From the NCBI RefSeq assembly GCF_014192575.1, contig NZ_JACHYC010000001.1, positions 1,178,001 to 1,242,000 on the forward strand: DNA of 64,000 nucleotides, in the 5' to 3' direction. Positions 11,966 to 22,087 of this stretch are shown here, in pieces; the first letter of the stretch is position 1; the number at the start of each line of letters is the position of its first letter. The notes under the pieces are model-generated. The model saw only the letters and a program-made list of their open reading frames with translations, did not search any database and was not told the origin of the DNA. This DNA is from Variovorax sp. Sphag1AA (lineage in GTDB: Bacteria > Pseudomonadota > Gammaproteobacteria > Burkholderiales > Burkholderiaceae_C). The position numbers were made by a program, and so were the translations under genes.

Positions 11966-12871
11966 TCAAGGTTTGACTTCGAACCGTGCCACACCCCCAG
12001 AGCGCGCGAGCGGAGTAAGGTCGAAGGGCTTGCCACGAACCTGCACCTGCACGCCGGCCGCGCGGCCGACGATCACCGCCAGCGGAAGCGTACCGGTCAG
12101 ACCGACGGTTTCACCGGCCTTGACAGTGCGATGCAGCAATTGCTTGCCGCCGGGTTCGGTCACGGAAATCCAGGTGTCGTCGCGTGCGACGAAGACGATC
12201 AGATCATTGCTGGGAGCAGCCGGAGCGACGACTTCCGGCGCGGGTTCGACGGCGACAGGCTCTGCGGGCGGTGGCGGCGGTTCCGCCGGAACAACAGGCG
12301 AAACAGCCCCGGTCACCTTACCCGGCGCCGGGCCCTCAGACTTTGACGAAGCGGTTTGTTCGCTAGAAGCACCGCGCTCCATCAGATGAGAAATCGAATC
12401 GCTCACCCGATCGAAAAGCGACTGGGGCAGCCAGAACAACACCGCGGCGCCGATCAGCAACAGGATGACCACGATCACGAGCGGCCGGGATGGCAACGCG
12501 CTCGCACCACCGGAGCGCGGCGAAGCAGAACGCAGGCTCTTGCTCATGGTGCGATCGGCCTCTGCCAGCGCGGGGCGCTGGGCGCCGGGCAGCTTGGCGA
12601 GCACCGGAGCCGGATCGATTCGAAGCGCACGGCAGACGCTCGCCGCAAGTGCACGGGCGAACACCGGATCGGGCAACGCGTCAATGTCATCGGCCTCCAG
12701 GGCCGCGAGCTTCTGCGGAGATACCTTGAGCGCGGCGGCTACCACGTCGATGTGCAGGCCATGCGCCTCTCTCGCTTCGCGCAGCATGTCACCGGCAGTC
12801 ATGTTCGTGCTGTCGCCACCCACCAAGGGCACCGCAGCCGATGCCCCGAATTCGCTTGCCCGTTCAATCAT
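11966..12871 (-). CDS. RodZ-like protein (HTH plus DUF4115)
   Basis: RodZ-type proteins couple the MreB cytoskeleton to the cell-wall elongation machinery. This 301-residue protein has a cytoplasmic Cro/CI-like helix-turn-helix (about residues 26-92, [10 protein letters not shown] through RALRID), a single membrane helix (131-148), a Pro/Ala/Val-rich spacer and a C-terminal DUF4115 domain with [21 protein letters not shown]. The start is ATG 12871, overlapping the pilF stop by 8 nt, consistent with translational coupling. The domain order is that of RodZ; the length and spacer are typical of beta- and gammaproteobacterial versions. Confidence 0.87.
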   Translation of the reverse strand: MIERASEFGASAAVPLVGGDSTNMTAGDMLREAREAHGLHIDVVAAALKVSPQKLAALEADDIDALPDPVFARALAASVCRALRIDPAPVLAKLPGAQRPALAEADRTMSKSLRSASPRSGGASALPSRPLVIVVILLLIGAAVLFWLPQSLFDRVSDSISHLMERGASSEQTASSKSEGPAPGKVTGAVSPVVPAEPPPPPAEPVAVEPAPEVVAPAAPSNDLIVFVARDDTWISVTEPGGKQLLHRTVKAGETVGLTGTLPLAVIVGRAAGVQVQVRGKPFDLTPLARSGGVARFEVKP

Positions 12872-13700
12872 TGAAATTTCCGCGCTCGAAGGCCAACGCT
12901 TCCCGCGACTGGGGGAAGCGACGCTGCAACTGAGCACCCAACTGCGCAACTGCTTCTCGATTGTTGAGTTGGCGTTCGATCTTGATACCGAGCCACAACG
13001 TCTCGGGGTTCGCCGATGGGCCGTTGTTGATACGGCGGATGTAGAACTGGGCGCGTGACCATTCTTCGCGCTGCACAAGGATCGAAGCGAGGTTGTAGCC
13101 AATCACCGGATTGCCCGCATCGATTTCGTACGCCTGCGTCAGGCTGCGTTCCGCCTCGGCTCGCTGTCCCGCCTTGAGTTGACAGACGCCTTGCGTCATG
13201 AGCGTCTTGGCGCGGTCCGTGTAGTTGGGCACGGCCAGCGCTGCGGTGAACTGCTGCTGCGCATCGGCGAATCGATTCTGCTGGCAGAGAAGCCATCCGT
13301 AGTTGTGGAGCGCATTGGGCTCGCGCGGATTCAGGGCAAGCGCACGGCGAAAGCTGTCTTCGGCACCCGCGGGATCGTCGAGGCGCATGTAGACAACGCC
13401 GCGCAGGATGTAAGCGTCAGGGAACGTCGGATCCGCTGCCAGCGCCTGCTTGATTTCGTCCAATGCGACGGTGGGTTGCCCTTGCTGGAAATAGCCGATG
13501 GCGAGCTCCACGCGCAGTTTGGCGCGCTTCCGGGCGTTGGTCTCATCCGACTCGGTCACGATGGCAGAGGCATTGGTACCGCTCGAGGGGATCGGCGCAC
13601 TACCGTCCTTGGTCGCGCAAGACGCCAGGGTGAACGCCGCAGCAAGCGCGAAAAGCGTTCGCATCGCCGTCTCGTGCGCGGAAGGAAAAGCCTTGCTCAT
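12864..13700 (-). CDS. pilF: Type IV pilus biogenesis lipoprotein PilF/PilW (TPR)
   Basis: PilF (PilW) is the outer-membrane pilotin needed for assembly of the PilQ secretin. The 278-residue precursor has a lipoprotein signal (MRTLFALAAAFTLASC, Cys28 from the start used) and repeated TPR motifs, for example GVVYMRLDDPAGAEDSFRRALALNP and NYGWLLCQQNRFADAQQQF. ATG 13700 has an AGGAG about ten bases upstream; ATG 13664 would give a shorter, equally good signal peptide. It lies 4 bp after rlmN and overlaps the RodZ-like gene. The rlmN-pilF-rodZ-ispG-hisS order supports the call. Confidence 0.92.
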   Translation of the reverse strand: MSKAFPSAHETAMRTLFALAAAFTLASCATKDGSAPIPSSGTNASAIVTESDETNARKRAKLRVELAIGYFQQGQPTVALDEIKQALAADPTFPDAYILRGVVYMRLDDPAGAEDSFRRALALNPREPNALHNYGWLLCQQNRFADAQQQFTAALAVPNYTDRAKTLMTQGVCQLKAGQRAEAERSLTQAYEIDAGNPVIGYNLASILVQREEWSRAQFYIRRINNGPSANPETLWLGIKIERQLNNREAVAQLGAQLQRRFPQSREALAFERGNFND

Positions 13701-13704
13701 CGGA

Positions 13705-14853
13705 TCATTGCTCCTCGGCAGTGGGTTTGGCGGCCCTTGCCAGGGCCGGATGCAAAACAACGGTTCGCCGTTGCGCCATGCGCTGGGCCGCATGGGTGCG
13801 ATCCTTGACGTCGCCGGCCAGTTGGCCGCAGGCGGCATCGATGTCGTCGCCGCGCGTCTTTCGCACGGTCGTCACGATCCCCGCTTCGCTCAGGATCTTG
13901 GCAAACGCAAGCACCCGGGGCTGGGGCGACCGCACGAGGCCCGACGCGGGGAACGGATTGAAGGGGATCAGGTTGAACTTGCAAGAAACGTCCTGCGAAC
14001 GCACCAGATCGATCAGTTGGCGCGCATGCTCCGGCTGATCGTTCACACCATCGAGCATGCAATATTCGAACGTGATGAAGTCACGTGGCGCGTGCTCGAG
14101 GTACCGCTTGCAAGACTCCAGCAATTCAACGATCGGGTATTTGCGATTCAGCGGCACGAGGTCGCTGCGCAACGGATCATTCGGCGCGTGGAGCGACACC
14201 GCGAGCGCGACGGGGCAGTCCACACCCAGCCGGTCCATCATCGGAACGACGCCGGACGTAGAGACCGTCAAGCGACGGCGCGACAGTCCGTAGGCGTTGT
14301 CGTCGAGCATGGTGCGCAGCGCTGGCACCAGTGCAGCGTAGTTCTGCAGCGGCTCGCCCATGCCCATCATCACGACGTTCGAGATGACTCGCTCGTCGCG
14401 TTTGAGATGCTTGCGGAGGAAATGCTCGGCGAACCACAACTGCGCGACGATCTCGCCGGTCGTGAGGTTGCGGCTGAAGCCTTGGTGGCCAGTGGAACAG
14501 AACCGGCAGCCGACAGCGCAGCCGGCTTGCGAGGACACGCACAGGGTCCCGCGATCGTCCTCGGGGATGAACACGGCTTCCACCGCATTCCCGTCGCCGA
14601 CGTCGAACAACCACTTGATGGTGCCGTCGGCAGATTCATGCTGCGTCACCACAGGCAGCGCCTCGACGCGTGCCGTGGTGGCGAGCTTCTCGCGAAGGGA
14701 CTTCGCGAGATCGGTCATCTGGGAGAAATCGCTGGCGCCCCTCTGGTGGATCCAGCGAAAAAGCTGCGTCGCGCGGAAACGCTTTTCTCCCAGCCGTTCG
14801 CAAAACGCGGCCAATCCCTCCAGATCGAAGTCGAGCAGGTTGGCCGTGGTCAT
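13705..14853 (-). CDS. rlmN: Dual-specificity RNA methyltransferase RlmN
   Basis: RlmN is a radical-SAM enzyme that forms 2-methyladenosine at A2503 of 23S rRNA and at A37 of some tRNAs. The 382-residue protein from ATG 14853 ([17 protein letters not shown]) contains the cluster motif CAVGCRFC (CX3CX2C), [12 protein letters not shown], and the C-terminal catalytic cysteine region CGQLAG. It lies 19 bp after ndk and 4 bp before pilF, all on the minus strand. In-frame codons upstream of 14853 lie within ndk and are not used. Confidence 0.97.
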   Translation of the reverse strand: MTTANLLDFDLEGLAAFCERLGEKRFRATQLFRWIHQRGASDFSQMTDLAKSLREKLATTARVEALPVVTQHESADGTIKWLFDVGDGNAVEAVFIPEDDRGTLCVSSQAGCAVGCRFCSTGHQGFSRNLTTGEIVAQLWFAEHFLRKHLKRDERVISNVVMMGMGEPLQNYAALVPALRTMLDDNAYGLSRRRLTVSTSGVVPMMDRLGVDCPVALAVSLHAPNDPLRSDLVPLNRKYPIVELLESCKRYLEHAPRDFITFEYCMLDGVNDQPEHARQLIDLVRSQDVSCKFNLIPFNPFPASGLVRSPQPRVLAFAKILSEAGIVTTVRKTRGDDIDAACGQLAGDVKDRTHAAQRMAQRRTVVLHPALARAAKPTAEEQ

Positions 14854-14872
14854 TGCGACGGGGGTCAGGTCC

Positions 14873-15298
14873 TCAGCGTGCGTAGACGTTGAGGCCAGCG
14901 AAGAAGAAGGCGACTTCGACGCGGGCGGTTTCGGGAGCATCCGAGCCGTGCACTGCGTTGGCATCGATGCTGTCGGCAAAGTCGGCGCGGATGGTACCGG
15001 CGGCTGCCTTCTTGGGGTCGGTCGCGCCCATCAGGTCGCGGTTCTTGGCGATGGCGTCTTCGCCTTCGAGCACTTGCACGAAGACGGGGCCCGAGATCAT
15101 GAACTCGACGAGGTCCTTGAAGAAGGGGCGCTCCTTGTGAACGGCGTAGAACTGCTCTGCTTCGGCGCGCGACAGCTGCACCAGCTTGGCAGCCACGATC
15201 TTCAGGCCGGCGGCCTCGAAGCGGGAAACGATCTTGCCGATGACGTTCTTGGCGACTGCGTCGGGCTTGATGATGGAGAGGGTGCGTTCGATAGCCAT
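14873..15298 (-). CDS. ndk: Nucleoside diphosphate kinase
   Basis: Ndk equilibrates nucleoside di- and triphosphates through a phosphohistidine intermediate. The 141-residue protein starts at ATG 15298 ([15 protein letters not shown]) and contains the catalytic histidine in NAVHGSD, preceded by [12 protein letters not shown]. Length and motifs are standard. It is the first gene of the leftward array ndk-rlmN-pilF-rodZ-ispG-hisS, so a promoter is expected in the 151 bp between it and rluB. Confidence 0.97.
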   Translation of the reverse strand: MAIERTLSIIKPDAVAKNVIGKIVSRFEAAGLKIVAAKLVQLSRAEAEQFYAVHKERPFFKDLVEFMISGPVFVQVLEGEDAIAKNRDLMGATDPKKAAAGTIRADFADSIDANAVHGSDAPETARVEVAFFFAGLNVYAR

Positions 15299-15406
15299 TG
15301 AAGTGCTTTCCTGAGTGCTTGGATGTGAATAGGGTTCCATCAGTGCCGCAACGCGGGATTGCGACCCTTGACAAAGCTTTTGATTTTAACCGGCGCGGCG
15401 AGGTCG

Positions 15407-15424
15407 ACCCGCAAGAATGCGGGT
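15407..15424 (-). terminator. Hairpin downstream of rluB (weak terminator candidate)
   Basis: A perfect inverted repeat, ACCCGCA and TGCGGGT around a 4-nt loop, lies 26 bp beyond the rluB stop. No T-tract follows it on the minus strand, so it does not meet the usual intrinsic terminator pattern. It could be an RNA 3'-end stabiliser or simply chance. Confidence 0.3.
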
Positions 15425-15449
15425 GAAACATGGCCGCGCGTTGCGGGTA

Positions 15450-17165
15450 TCAGCGACCGCGGCGGCGGCCTCCACCACCACCCTGCCCACCGAAATTGCC
15501 GCCGGACGAGCCACCACGGCGGCCTCCCTGGCGTTGATCCTTGCGCTGGCGGGAGAAACTGTCCGCACCGATATAGCCCAGCGACGTCTTCATCGGATCG
15601 GGCTGATTGGCGCCTCCCGGCTGGCGGTCCTCACCCTGCCGGTTCCGTCCCTGGCCCTGACCTTGGCCCTGACCCTGACCTTGGCCGCCACGGCCTCGAC
15701 GCCCCTGCGGCGGCCCTTTGCCACCGCCGCGCTCGGATCGAGCCGACGGCCCGTGCGCCAGAGGATTCGGGATCTGCATCTCGCGCTCGCCCTGGGGGCC
15801 ATTGCCGTTGCCGTTGCGGTTCCCGCGGCGCTTGCGACCACGGCCGTTTCGCCCGCCGCCGCCCTCCTGCGGCTTGCCTCCAGCGCCAGCGCGCCCGGTC
15901 CGCTCGACAGGGGCGCCGGCTGCCTGGAGCAGCGCACGAATGTCGCGGTCGTCAAGCTCCAGCCAAGCGCCGCGCTTAAGGCCTCGCGGAAGCACCATCG
16001 CGCCGTAGCGGATGCGGATCAGACGACTCACCGCGTGGCCGACCGACTCGAACAGCCGGCGCACTTCGCGATTGCGTCCCTCGGAAATGGTGACGCGATA
16101 CCAGCAGTTCGAGCCTTCGCCCCCGCCGTCCTCGATCGTCCCGAACTGCGCCATGCCGTCGTCCAGCTGGACGCCATCGAGCAGGCGCTGCTTTTCTTCG
16201 TTGCTGAGCGCGCCGAGCACCCGCACGGCGTATTCGCGCTCCAGACCGAAACGCGGATGCATGAGCCGGTTGGCAAGCTCGCCCGAACTCGTGAAAAGGA
16301 GCAAACCTTCGGTATTCAGGTCCAGGCGTCCGACCGACTGCCATTTACCTTGCTGCAGTCTCGGCAGCTTTCGAAAGACGGTCGGACGGTTCTGCGGATC
16401 GTCGTGCGTGACGACTTCGCCAATGGGCTTGTGATAGGCGATCACGCGGGCCGGCGGCGGCGCGATACGGAAGCGGATTGGCTTGCCGTTGATCTTGACC
16501 TGGTCCCCGTACTGGATACGTTGGCCAATGTGTGCCGGCTCGTTGTTGACGGAGATACGCCCCTGCAGGATGAGCTGCTCCATTTCCAGGCGCGAACCCA
16601 GCCCCGCCTGGGCAAGGACCTTGTGCAATTTCGGCGAATCGGCCTCCGGAAGCAACACGCGCTTGAGCGGCGGCACCTCGGGACTTTCCTCGTCCGCGTC
16701 GAACTGGCCCGAAATGACGTCGGCGAAACGGATCGGCTCCGGAGGCGGCGCATTGCGCTGTTCGCGCTCAGCGGCGCGGCGGGCGCGATCGAGATCATCT
16801 TCGTCCTCGTCCGGCTCCTCTTCGTCTTCATCCTCGTCCGCTTGCGCCATTGAAGGGGCCTCGACGGCCGGCGCGGCTTCGCGTGCGGGTTCGGGCTCGG
16901 CTTCGGATTCGGGCGACTCGCTTACTTCAGCCGGCGCCTCAACGGGCACTGCGGCCTCAAGGGACTCTACGGGCTGTGCCGCCGCTTCGGCGTCGCCGGC
17001 GGGCTTCCGTCGCCGCGGACGACGCTTGCGGGGCGCCTCTGTCGCAGCGTCTTCTGCCTGCGCGGCCGCGTTGACGTCGGAAGGCCCCTGCGTGACATCC
17101 CCGTGCTCTTCTGAAGCGGGATCGGTCGGCAGGGTCGCTGCGGCTTGGGGATCGGTGGAGCTCAT
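15450..17165 (-). CDS. rluB: 23S rRNA pseudouridine synthase RluB with long low-complexity arms
   Basis: RluB makes pseudouridine 2605 in 23S rRNA. The central part of this 571-residue protein carries an S4 RNA-binding domain ([22 protein letters not shown]) and the RsuA/RluB synthase core with catalytic aspartate in [14 protein letters not shown]. The family core is about 240-300 residues. Here it is flanked by an acidic N-terminal arm of ~170 residues (Glu/Ala/Pro/Asp) and a C-terminal arm of ~180 residues rich in Gly, Arg and Gln, including an uninterrupted GQ run and Arg-Gly clusters. ATG 17165 overlaps the scpB stop by 4 nt. The arms probably bind RNA nonspecifically; that is inference. 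Confidence 0.93.
   Translation of the reverse strand: MSSTDPQAAATLPTDPASEEHGDVTQGPSDVNAAAQAEDAATEAPRKRRPRRRKPAGDAEAAAQPVESLEAAVPVEAPAEVSESPESEAEPEPAREAAPAVEAPSMAQADEDEDEEEPDEDEDDLDRARRAAEREQRNAPPPEPIRFADVISGQFDADEESPEVPPLKRVLLPEADSPKLHKVLAQAGLGSRLEMEQLILQGRISVNNEPAHIGQRIQYGDQVKINGKPIRFRIAPPPARVIAYHKPIGEVVTHDDPQNRPTVFRKLPRLQQGKWQSVGRLDLNTEGLLLFTSSGELANRLMHPRFGLEREYAVRVLGALSNEEKQRLLDGVQLDDGMAQFGTIEDGGGEGSNCWYRVTISEGRNREVRRLFESVGHAVSRLIRIRYGAMVLPRGLKRGAWLELDDRDIRALLQAAGAPVERTGRAGAGGKPQEGGGGRNGRGRKRRGNRNGNGNGPQGEREMQIPNPLAHGPSARSERGGGKGPPQGRRGRGGQGQGQGQGQGQGRNRQGEDRQPGGANQPDPMKTSLGYIGADSFSRQRKDQRQGGRRGGSSGGNFGGQGGGGGRRRGR
15651..15686 (-). repeat. Six tandem hexamers inside rluB coding the Gly-Gln run
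   Basis: Six consecutive hexamers of the form (C/T)TG(G/A)CC encode the alternating Gly-Gln stretch of the RluB C-terminal arm. The unit is a multiple of three, so copy-number change would alter the length of the arm without a frameshift. Confidence 0.7.
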
Positions 17166-17980
17166 GATCGGGTTCCAGAAGTGACAGCGGTGGTGTCGGC
17201 CTCTTCGGGCGCGGCGTCTGCATCGACAGGGGTGAATGGGGGCTCGACCGGCGAGACATCCTGCGGGTCGGCAGCGAGAAGAGCAGTGGCGGGATCGATC
17301 TCGGCGGTCATCGGCGCATCAGGCTCGGACGCGGCCGCCGTGGGCACTTCCGCGACTGGCTCAGACGATGCGTCGGGGCCGGGCTCGTCACCCGGTTCGT
17401 CGATCGGGAGGGCCGACTGGTCGCCACTGGCAGCCTGATCCAGCGCGCTGATCAGTGCTCCTTGCTGTGCGGGTGATTCGATCACCGGCAACTGGTCGAG
17501 CGAGGCGAGACCGAGGTCGTCCAGAAACTGTCGGGTCGTCGCATACAGCGCGGGCCGGCCGACCGTCTCGCGGTGGCCGATGACCTCGATCCAGCTGCGG
17601 TCCTCGAGCTGCTTGAGGATCTGCGAATTGATGGTGACACCCCGGATGTCTTCCATGTCACCACGGGTGACCGGCTGGCGATACGCGATGATCGCCAGCG
17701 TTTCGAGCGCGGCGCGCGTATAGCGCGGCGGCTTCTCGGGGTGCATGCGGTCGAGGTGATCCCGCATTTCTGGCCGGCTCTGGAAACGCCAGCCGCTGCC
17801 CACACTCACAAGCTCGAGGCCGCGTTGTGACCAGTCATCCTGCAACTCGTTCAACAGCGACTTGATCGTGTCCGCACCCAGTTCGTCGTCGAAAAGCACG
17901 CGCAGTTCGCGCACCGGCAACGGCTGTGTCGAACAGATCAAGGCGGTTTCGAGAATGCGCTTGGCATCCGCCGTATTCAT
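17162..17980 (-). CDS. scpB: Segregation and condensation protein B
   Basis: ScpB is a winged-helix kleisin-associated subunit of the SMC-ScpAB condensin. The 272-residue protein starts at ATG 17980 ([16 protein letters not shown]) and has the two winged-helix units, with [31 protein letters not shown] as the family hallmark, followed by an acidic Pro/Ala/Asp C-terminal tail. It overlaps rluB by 4 nt, the conserved scpB-rluB pair. scpA is not in the window. Confidence 0.95.
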   Translation of the reverse strand: MNTADAKRILETALICSTQPLPVRELRVLFDDELGADTIKSLLNELQDDWSQRGLELVSVGSGWRFQSRPEMRDHLDRMHPEKPPRYTRAALETLAIIAYRQPVTRGDMEDIRGVTINSQILKQLEDRSWIEVIGHRETVGRPALYATTRQFLDDLGLASLDQLPVIESPAQQGALISALDQAASGDQSALPIDEPGDEPGPDASSEPVAEVPTAAASEPDAPMTAEIDPATALLAADPQDVSPVEPPFTPVDADAAPEEADTTAVTSGTRS

Positions 17981-18108
17981 GGTTCGCGTTATCCGGGAAA
18001 AGGCGCCACGAGGACGCTTGTTCAGATGGATGGAAGAAGGCGCTGCGGGCACGCGGCACACGCAACGCGAAGCCGACATCAGGTCGCCGGCATGGCCCCT
18101 TGGGACCG

Positions 18109-19134
18109 TCAGGCGCGATTGTAATCCAGCCCCCAGAGAGACATGCCCTCGACGAGGTCGGCCGGCGGCGGCGACTTGAATTCCATGTTTTTGCCCGTCA
18201 TCGGATGCACGAAGCCCAGCCTGAAAGCGTGCAGTGCCTGCCGTGTCAGCCCTGCCGCTTCGGCGCCTCCATACAGGGTGTCACCAACCAGCGGATGGCC
18301 AATCGAGGCCATGTGCACGCGGATCTGATGGGTGCGCCCCGTTTCGAGCGTGCAACGCACCACGCAGCCGAGGTCAATGCTGTCGAGCGCCTCGATCAAG
18401 GTCCGTGCTGGCTTGCCAGGGTGGCGCTCCAGATCGACCACCGCCATGCGAAGCCGATTGCGAGGGTCTCGTCCGATCGGGCTGTCGACGTGCCGGGCTT
18501 CAGCGCCCTGCCAGGCACGGTGCGCCATCGCGATGTACTGCCGCTTGACTTCACGGGCCGCGATCAGCGCCACCAGCGCATCCATCGCCGCCCTGCTTCG
18601 TGCCACCACCATCAGACCGCTTGTATCGCGGTCGAGCCGATGCACGATGCCGGCGCGCGGCAAAAGCGCCGCGCGCGGATCGAGCGCCAGCAATCCATTG
18701 AGCAAGGTGCCACTCCAGTTCCCTGGCGCAGGGTGCACCACGAGCCCGGCCGGCTTGTTGATGACTCGCAGATGCTCATCCTCGTGCAGCACCTCGATCG
18801 GCATCGCTTCCGGCCGAAAAGCCTGGCTTTGCGGCGTCGGCCGAAGCTCGATGCGCCCCGATTCCCCGGCTTGCACCGTCACCGACGGCTTGGTGACCAG
18901 GCGGCCCTGCACCTCCACCATGCCGGCGTCGATGAGTTGCTGGAGATAACTGCGGGAGAACTCCGGGACCAGCGCCGCAAGTGCCCGGTCCAGGCGCTGC
19001 GCGTGCTGGGATTCGCCGATCAGGAAGGTGCGGATTTCGCTGGCATCGGACAGCTCGGCCGCCTCGTCGTGCTCGGCCGCGTCCGGGGGGGTGCCCGAGG
19101 GGCCGGTCGATATAATTGAGGGCACCTGTTTCAC
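18109..19134 (-). CDS. rluD: 23S rRNA pseudouridine synthase RluD
   Basis: RluD modifies positions 1911, 1915 and 1917 in helix 69 of 23S rRNA. In this 341-residue protein an S4 domain ([19 protein letters not shown]) precedes the catalytic core with [14 protein letters not shown] (active aspartate) and [10 protein letters not shown]. The N-terminal ~35 residues are a variable acidic leader. The start is GTG 19134 with AAGG five bases upstream; there is no internal ATG before the S4 domain. It is divergent from bamD, as in many proteobacteria where rluD and bamD are neighbours. Confidence 0.95.
   Translation of the reverse strand: MKQVPSIISTGPSGTPPDAAEHDEAAELSDASEIRTFLIGESQHAQRLDRALAALVPEFSRSYLQQLIDAGMVEVQGRLVTKPSVTVQAGESGRIELRPTPQSQAFRPEAMPIEVLHEDEHLRVINKPAGLVVHPAPGNWSGTLLNGLLALDPRAALLPRAGIVHRLDRDTSGLMVVARSRAAMDALVALIAAREVKRQYIAMAHRAWQGAEARHVDSPIGRDPRNRLRMAVVDLERHPGKPARTLIEALDSIDLGCVVRCTLETGRTHQIRVHMASIGHPLVGDTLYGGAEAAGLTRQALHAFRLGFVHPMTGKNMEFKSPPPADLVEGMSLWGLDYNRA
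19111..19116 (+). promoter_or_regulatory. Perfect -10 hexamer upstream of bamD
   Basis: TATAAT lies 32 bp before the bamD ATG, which would put the transcript start near 19123 and give a leader of about 26 nt. No good -35 hexamer is seen at the matching distance. The hexamer lies inside the first codons of the divergent rluD reading frame. Confidence 0.5.
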
Positions 19135-19148
19135 GAAAGCCTTACTTG

Positions 19149-19958
19149 ATGTTTCGCGCCAAATTATCGGTTGTCCCTGGCTGGCTGGCCCTCTGTGCGG
19201 CGGCGTGGCTGGTGGCCGGCTGCTCGTCGACCGACGTCGACAAGACCGCGAACTGGAGCCCCAATCGCATCTATTCCGAAGCCAAGGACGAAGTCGATTC
19301 CGGCGCCTACGACAAGGCCGTCCCGCTGTACGAAAAGCTCGAAGGCCGCGCTGCCGGCACGCCGCTGGCCCAGCAAGCCCAGGTCGACAAGGCTTATGCG
19401 CAGTTCAAGGCGGGGGACAAGCCAGCCGCCATCGCTACGCTCGATCGCTTCATGAAGCTGCATCCCGCGAGCCCGGCGATCGACTATGCGCTCTACCTGA
19501 AGGGCGTGATCAACTTCAACGACGATCTCGGGCTTTTTGCGTCCATGACTCGCCAGGATCTTTCCGAGCGGGACCAGAAGGCCGCAAAGGAATCCTTCGA
19601 GGCCTTCAAGGAACTGATCACCCGGTTCCCCGATTCGCGCTATACGCCGGACGCCCGGCAGCGCATGAACTACATCGTCAACTCGCTTGCCCAGTATGAA
19701 GTGCATGTGGCGCGCTACTACTACGAGCGAGGCGCCTACCTGGCAGCCGTGAATCGCGCCCAGCTCGCGCTCGCCGACTACCGCGAAGTGCCGGCACTCG
19801 AAGAAGCGCTGTACATCATGTACGCGTCCTACGACAAGCTCGGCATGACCGAACTCCGCGACGATGCCAAGCGCGTGCTGACACAGAACTACCCGAACAG
19901 CACGTACCTGAGCCGCGGCTTCCGTGGCAAGGACGATCCGTGGTGGAAGCTTTGGTAA
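19149..19958 (+). CDS. bamD: Outer membrane assembly lipoprotein BamD
   Basis: BamD is the essential TPR lipoprotein of the BAM complex that binds BamA and incoming barrel proteins. The 269-residue precursor from ATG 19149 has a signal peptide ending in lipobox VAGCSS and five TPR-like repeats (for example YDKAVPLYEKLEG and SPAIDYALYLKGVINF). It is transcribed rightward, opposite to rluD, and is followed by a dispersed intergenic repeat. A TATAAT element lies just upstream. Confidence 0.97.
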   Translation: MFRAKLSVVPGWLALCAAAWLVAGCSSTDVDKTANWSPNRIYSEAKDEVDSGAYDKAVPLYEKLEGRAAGTPLAQQAQVDKAYAQFKAGDKPAAIATLDRFMKLHPASPAIDYALYLKGVINFNDDLGLFASMTRQDLSERDQKAAKESFEAFKELITRFPDSRYTPDARQRMNYIVNSLAQYEVHVARYYYERGAYLAAVNRAQLALADYREVPALEEALYIMYASYDKLGMTELRDDAKRVLTQNYPNSTYLSRGFRGKDDPWWKLW

Positions 19959-19963
19959 CTAGG

Positions 19964-20060
19964 CTCACCCCCAGGCTCGCTCACTTCGTGTAGCTCTCGC
20001 ACCCCCTTTCAGGGGGCAATCCCGGCGGCCCGGCGGAGCCGGTTCCGCGGGATTCCTGGC
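19964..20060 (+). repeat. Dispersed intergenic repeat, copy 1
   Basis: A ~95-bp element fills most of the gap between the convergent bamD and yoaA genes. It starts with CCCCCAGGCTCGCTCACTTC, contains a CCCCCT...AGGGGG hairpin, and ends in GCGGCCCGGCGGAGCCGG plus TTCCGCGG. Near-identical blocks recur at 26478-26564 (inverted) and 30893-31037. The hairpins could act as a bidirectional terminator between the two genes. Confidence 0.85.
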
Positions 20061-20077
20061 TTCCTCTGCGCCGATAT

Positions 20078-22087
20078 CTAGTTGCTGGATTCGGTCTTGA
20101 GCGCGGTCAACGCAACGTTGAAGCCATCCTCGTCTTCGATGCGTCGCATCGGCGGCAGCGCGGCCAGCAGGCGCCGCCCGTAGCCCATCGCAACGAGTCG
20201 GGTGTCGCAGATCACCAGCACGCCTGTATCCGTTTCGCGCCGGATCAGCCGGCCGGCGCCCTGCTTGAGTGCTACTGCGGCCTCAGGCAGCGAGTAGTCG
20301 CTGAACGCACTCCGGCCTTGCAACTCGAGACGCTGGGAGCGTGCCTCCACCAGCGGATCATTGGGTGGCGGAAACGGCAGCTTGTCGATCACCACCAGTT
20401 GCAGGGCGTCACCGGGCGCGTCGAAGCCTTCCCAGAACGACGCCGATGCGACCAGCACACAGCCGGCGCGCCCTTGCGCCGCTCCCTCGCGAAATCGATC
20501 CATCAGCGTGCGCTTGGGCAACTCGCCCTGCACCAGCACCTCGGGGCGATCTCCGGCATCCAGCATCTCGAAGTCCTGTCGAATCGCGTCGCCGACTGTC
20601 CGTAGGGCGCGCAGGGTCGTTGTCAGAACCAGGGTGCGGCCGCCCAATTGGCGTGCGCCGTGTGCGGCGAGCTTTGCCACGTGATGTCCGTGCGATGGAT
20701 CGTTGGGCTTGGGAAACCGGCGTGGAACGTAGAGCGCTGCCTGTCGCCCGTAATCGAACGGACTCTTGACGCGCAGCACTTCCGCATCGTCGAGTCCGCA
20801 GGGTTCGGTAAACCACTTCAGCGCCGGGTCATCGCCTAGCGTTGCCGAGGTAAAGACCCACGCCCGGCCGTCGTCATCGGCTTTGTCCGGGTCCGATTTG
20901 AGAACGCGCGTGCGGACCGCCTCGGCAATGTCAAGCGGTGACTCGACCAGCCGCAGATGCGAGCCTACGTCCACCCAGCGGACTGATCCGGACGGACAGG
21001 CCTCGGCGAACCGGGACGCGCGTTCGGAAAGCTGCAGGGCACGCTCATGAAGTCGGACGAAATCCGGCGACAGTTCACTCACCGTGTCGAGACCGCGCCC
21101 TGCTTCGGCGAACGCCCGCCCCAACGCTTCCAAGGCCTCCTGCCACGTCTGAGCAGGAACCCCCTCTGGCGAACCACCCGACCAGCGCAGTTTGGCGCCA
21201 GGGTATTGCTTCCCGACTGACAGCCGCAATTCCCGCGCAGCGCGTTCGATCCCGGCGACCAGTTGCTGCCAGTCGACCAAACCTCGCGCATGCTGAAGTC
21301 CGGCCGCCAGGAGGTCGCGCGCGAAATCCAGTGCCTGCCCACTACCAAGTTGGACGCCCAAGAACTGGACGCCGGTTTCGTTCAACTGGTGCGCTTCGTC
21401 GAAGACCACGACCCGCACCGTCGGGAGCAATTCGGCCATGCCCGACTCGCGCACGGCAAGGTCGGCAAAGAACAGATGGTGGTTGATGACCACGACGTCG
21501 GCCGCCATCGCCTCACGCCGGGCGAGGTTGACATGGCAGGGTTTGAACTGTGGGCACTGCGCGCCGAGGCAGTTCTCCCGTGTCGAAGTCACGAGCGGGA
21601 TCACCGGTGAGCGCTCGTCAAGGCCCGGCAGCTCCGCAAGATCGCCGGTGCGCGTGGTCCTGGCCCATTGTTCGATCTTTGCCAGCGTGCGCAGCGAGGC
21701 GCGCTCCGGAGATGCGTCGTGGCGTGCCTGATCGAGACGATGCAGGCACAAGTAGCTGGCCCGCCCCTTGAGCAAGGCGGTCCGGACCGGCAACCCGAGC
21801 GCACCGACAAGCCGTGGCAGGTCGCGGCCGAAGAGCTGGTCCTGCAGCGTCTTTGTCGCGGTCGACAACAGCACGCGCTCGCCGCTCAGCAGCGCGGGCA
21901 CCAGATAGGAGAAGGTCTTCCCCACGCCAGTGCCTGCTTCGACGACAAGCACCCCTCCGTCCGCGATGGTGCGTGCGACGGCGACAGCCATTTGCGTTTG
22001 CCCCTCACGCTCGCGGAACTGTTCCGCGGCCTGCGACAGCACTCCATCCTGCGCAAACGCCTCGCGCACTTCCTGCTCGAGGGACAT
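20078..22087 (-). CDS. yoaA: DinG/YoaA-type ATP-dependent DNA helicase
   Basis: This is an XPD-like superfamily 2 helicase with an iron-sulfur cluster, active in replication repair. The 669-residue protein has Walker A AGTGVGKT (51-58), four cluster cysteines (114, 173, 178, 184), VFDEAHQL (DEAH at 230-233) and a helicase C-terminal domain with SFWEGFDAPGD and QGAGRLIRRETD. There is no exonuclease domain, so YoaA fits better than the Gram-positive DinG type. Start ATG 22087 shares one base with the stop of the preceding DUF465 gene; a GTG directly before it is an alternative. Confidence 0.9.
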   Translation of the reverse strand: MSLEQEVREAFAQDGVLSQAAEQFREREGQTQMAVAVARTIADGGVLVVEAGTGVGKTFSYLVPALLSGERVLLSTATKTLQDQLFGRDLPRLVGALGLPVRTALLKGRASYLCLHRLDQARHDASPERASLRTLAKIEQWARTTRTGDLAELPGLDERSPVIPLVTSTRENCLGAQCPQFKPCHVNLARREAMAADVVVINHHLFFADLAVRESGMAELLPTVRVVVFDEAHQLNETGVQFLGVQLGSGQALDFARDLLAAGLQHARGLVDWQQLVAGIERAARELRLSVGKQYPGAKLRWSGGSPEGVPAQTWQEALEALGRAFAEAGRGLDTVSELSPDFVRLHERALQLSERASRFAEACPSGSVRWVDVGSHLRLVESPLDIAEAVRTRVLKSDPDKADDDGRAWVFTSATLGDDPALKWFTEPCGLDDAEVLRVKSPFDYGRQAALYVPRRFPKPNDPSHGHHVAKLAAHGARQLGGRTLVLTTTLRALRTVGDAIRQDFEMLDAGDRPEVLVQGELPKRTLMDRFREGAAQGRAGCVLVASASFWEGFDAPGDALQLVVIDKLPFPPPNDPLVEARSQRLELQGRSAFSDYSLPEAAVALKQGAGRLIRRETDTGVLVICDTRLVAMGYGRRLLAALPPMRRIEDEDGFNVALTALKTESSN

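Noticed and set aside
15368-15373. TTGACA on the plus strand, a possible -35 box
   Set aside because: No -10 element stands at 16-18 bp and no plus-strand gene follows; both neighbours run leftward.
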